Shown here: one piece after another, positions 6,179 to 7,319 of the stretch
Numbering within the stretch: position 1 is the stretch's first letter
Layout: every line of letters begins with the position of its first letter
Assembly (NCBI GenBank): GCA_013694685.1
Contig: JACDBY010000048.1
Coordinates: forward strand, 1 to 7,319
Length of the DNA: 7,319 nucleotides
DNA from: Actinomycetota bacterium
GTDB taxonomy: Bacteria > Actinomycetota > Thermoleophilia > Gaiellales > Gaiellaceae
Direction: 5' to 3'
The notes under the pieces: model-generated
Databases searched by the model: none
The model's input: the letters and a program-made list of their open reading frames with translations, nothing else
What the model was told of the DNA's origin: nothing
Position numbers and translations under genes: made by a program

Positions 6179-6243
6179 TGCACGATCCGTACGTCGGCCC
6201 GCAGCACGGCGCGCGGCGCACTGTCGCACTGGAGGCGAGCTGA
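6178..6243 (+). CDS. Possible leaderless 21-codon leader ORF
   Basis: The frame starts at GTG 6178 and encodes 21 residues beginning MHDPYVGPQHG and ending ALEAS, with a TGA at 6241-6243. Its start sits 6 nt after the TATGCT hexamer, as expected for translation of a leaderless mRNA. Its stop overlaps the putative CTG start of the glycerate kinase in the pattern CTGA, the layout of translationally coupled genes. No run of a single regulatory amino acid codon is seen, so amino-acid attenuation is not indicated. It might be a coupling leader, a chance ORF, or the true N-terminus of the kinase if the assembly carries an indel here. Low confidence as a functional gene. Confidence 0.3.
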   Translation: MHDPYVGPQHGARRTVALEAS

Positions 6244-7247
6244 CCCACATCGCCGGGAGCGACGGCCCCGTCCTCTGCTGCCCCGACAAGTTCCGCGGCA
6301 GCTTGGACGCGCGTGAGGCCGCCGCGGCGCTCGTCGCCGGCGTGGAGCGTGTCGGGCGTCACGGGATCGCGTTGCCGCTCGCCGACGGCGGGGAGGGCAC
6401 GCTCGACGCCCTGTGCCCCACACCCGCCGACCGACGCGTCGCGCGCGTGACCGGGCCGCTCGGCGACCCCGTCGAGGCGGAGTGGGGTGTCCGGGAGGAC
6501 ACGGCCGTCGTCGAGATGGCGCGGGCGAGCGGGCTCGCGCTCGTCCCGGCGAACGACCCGGTTCGCGCGACGACGCGGGGGACCGGTGAGCTGATCCGCG
6601 CGGCCCTCGAGGCCGGGCTACGCCGGGTGATCGTGGCGGTCGGGGGCTCGGCGACGACCGACGGCGGGCTCGGCGCACTCGAGGTGCTCGAGTTCGACCT
6701 GCGCGACGCCGAGGTCCTCGTCGCGTGCGACGTCTCGACGTCCTTCGTCGACGCGGCGCGGATCTTCGGGCCTCAGAAGGGCGCAACGGCGAGCGACCTC
6801 GGCGCTCTCGAGAACCGGCTGCAGCGCCTCGCCGAGGGCTACCTCTCCGAGACGGGCGTCGACGTCAGGCACCTCCGTGGCGCCGGCGCCGCAGGGGGAC
6901 TCGCGGGCGGGCTTGCTGCCTACGGCGCGAGGCTCGTCCCCGGTGCGGCTCTCGTCGCCGGAGTCGCGGGTCTCGGCGCCGTGCTCGAGCGCGCGTCGCT
7001 CGTCCTCACCGGCGAAGGGCGGCTCGATGCGAGCTCGTTTGCGGGCAAGGTCGTCGGTCACGTGCTTGCGGAGTCGTCGGCCGCCTCCGTACCGGCGTGG
7101 GTGATCGCCGGTGACGTCGTTCGCTCCGAGATTCCGGCGGGCGCACGGGCTCTCTCGCTTGTCGAGCGGAGCGGCTCTTCCGCACGCGCACACGCCTCGG
7201 CTGCGGCGCTTCTCGCAGAGGCCGCAGCCGAGCTCGCCGCCCGGTAG
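6240..7247 (+). CDS. Glycerate 2-kinase (GK-I family), compact form
   Basis: The product matches the GlxK/GarK family, which phosphorylates D-glycerate with ATP to 2-phosphoglycerate and feeds glyoxylate or glycerate carbon into glycolysis. Motifs, counting from CTG 6240, are CCPDKFRGSL (13-22), LPLADGGEGT (45-54), VTGPLGDPVEA (70-80), EMARASGLALV (92-102), TTRGTGELIR (111-120), VGGSATTDGG (134-143), VACDV (161-165), FGPQKGAT (176-183), RGAGAAGGL (213-221) and LTGEGRLD (256-263). At about 335 residues it is shorter than the usual 370-390: the stretch between TTDGG and VACDV is about 30 residues short, and the one after VACDV is also reduced. The start is unclear. No ATG, GTG or TTG lies in frame between 6129 and the first conserved motif. 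CTG 6240 has GGAGG at 6231-6235 (4-nt spacing); GTG 6105 or 6126 would add an implausible Arg/Cys-rich extension. The family call is firm, the start is not. Confidence 0.9.
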   Translation: MTHIAGSDGPVLCCPDKFRGSLDAREAAAALVAGVERVGRHGIALPLADGGEGTLDALCPTPADRRVARVTGPLGDPVEAEWGVREDTAVVEMARASGLALVPANDPVRATTRGTGELIRAALEAGLRRVIVAVGGSATTDGGLGALEVLEFDLRDAEVLVACDVSTSFVDAARIFGPQKGATASDLGALENRLQRLAEGYLSETGVDVRHLRGAGAAGGLAGGLAAYGARLVPGAALVAGVAGLGAVLERASLVLTGEGRLDASSFAGKVVGHVLAESSAASVPAWVIAGDVVRSEIPAGARALSLVERSGSSARAHASAAALLAEAAAELAAR

Positions 7248-7249
7248 CG

Positions 7250-7277
7250 GGGCCGTCGAATCGTGGGTTCGCGGCCC
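7250..7277 (+). terminator. Hairpin just after the glycerate kinase stop
   Basis: GGGCCG (7250-7255) pairs with CGGCCC (7272-7277), and CGAA (7257-7260) pairs with TTCG (7268-7271), leaving a single bulged T7256 and a 7-nt loop. The structure begins 3 nt after the TAG stop. No T tract follows, so it is not a classical intrinsic terminator, though U-less hairpins at gene ends can act as termination aids or mRNA 3'-end protectors in high-GC bacteria. The pairing is seen; the function is inferred. Confidence 0.4.
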
Positions 7278-7305
7278 GTGGTGGTGTGGCAGCCGACCAC
7301 CGCGG
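7276..7305 (+). repeat. Second strong inverted repeat after the glycerate kinase
   Basis: CCGTGGTGGT (7276-7285) pairs with ACCACCGCGG (7296-7305) over ten positions, with one G-U wobble and a 10-nt loop. It shares bases 7276-7277 with the preceding hairpin. A third pairing, GCCCGTGG (7274-7281) with CCACGGGC (7312-7319), competes with both. No T tract is visible, and the window ends at the third arm. Could be a terminator cluster or a structured leader of the next gene. Confidence 0.35.
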
Positions 7306-7319
7306 CACGCTCCACGGGC

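Noticed and set aside
6105..6239. Start of the glycerate kinase at GTG 6105 or GTG 6126
   Set aside because: The added 38-45 residues are Arg/Cys-rich with no family counterpart, include the tandem repeats, and lie upstream of the likely promoter.
6091..6786. Upstream part of the minus-strand frame that ends in the 92-codon gene
   Set aside because: It is Arg/Pro/Ser-rich antisense of the glycerate kinase and crosses the divergent promoter region; only the last 92 codons look like protein.
7250..7319. tRNA-like look of the GGGTTCG motif and paired segments after the glycerate kinase
   Set aside because: No canonical T-loop (TTCRAnyC) with a matching acceptor stem, D arm or anticodon arm can be laid out on either strand.

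Overview
The window is a high-GC (roughly 70% by eye) chromosomal stretch made up almost entirely of de novo purine biosynthesis genes. The strong G/C bias at third codon positions, the frequent GTG starts, the separate small PurS with a short class I amidotransferase PurQ, and the apparent leaderless gene starts suggest an Actinomycetota genome. A deep-branching class such as Thermoleophilia would fit, but that finer placement is recollection-based inference and was not tested.

Layout, left to right: purA (54-1322, +) and purD (1332-2534, +) form one tight pair with a 9-bp gap. A 164-bp spacer (2535-2698) holds a 14-bp palindrome, an AT-rich patch and a -10-like hexamer sitting exactly upstream of the next GTG. 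Then purB, purC, purS and purQ (2699-5799, +) follow with gaps or overlaps of +4, -10 and -4 nt, so they are almost certainly one transcription unit. A 92-codon unrecognised gene (5812-6090, -) runs tail-to-tail into purQ with only 12 bp between the stop codons. A divergent promoter region (6091-6177) with tandem 11-bp repeats separates it from a compact glycerate 2-kinase gene (about 6240-7247, +). The last 72 bases hold overlapping and competing hairpins and no visible gene.

Together the purine genes cover glycinamide ribonucleotide formation (PurD), two of the three subunits of FGAM synthase (PurS, PurQ), SAICAR synthesis (PurC), the two lyase steps (PurB), and the IMP-to-adenylosuccinate commitment step (PurA). 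PurL, PurF and the remaining enzymes are not in the window, so the pathway must be completed elsewhere.

I found no mobile element, CRISPR array, RNA gene or evident new multi-gene system. The parts most worth a second look are regulatory. First genes of transcription units lack Shine-Dalgarno sequences but carry a TAnnnT hexamer 6-7 nt before the start codon, while most internal genes have clear Shine-Dalgarno sequences. The glycerate kinase appears to lack a normal start codon and may be coupled, through a CTGA overlap, to a leaderless 21-codon leader ORF. Lesser points are protein-level compactions in PurD and glycerate kinase and an Arg at the usual active-site Lys position of PurA.
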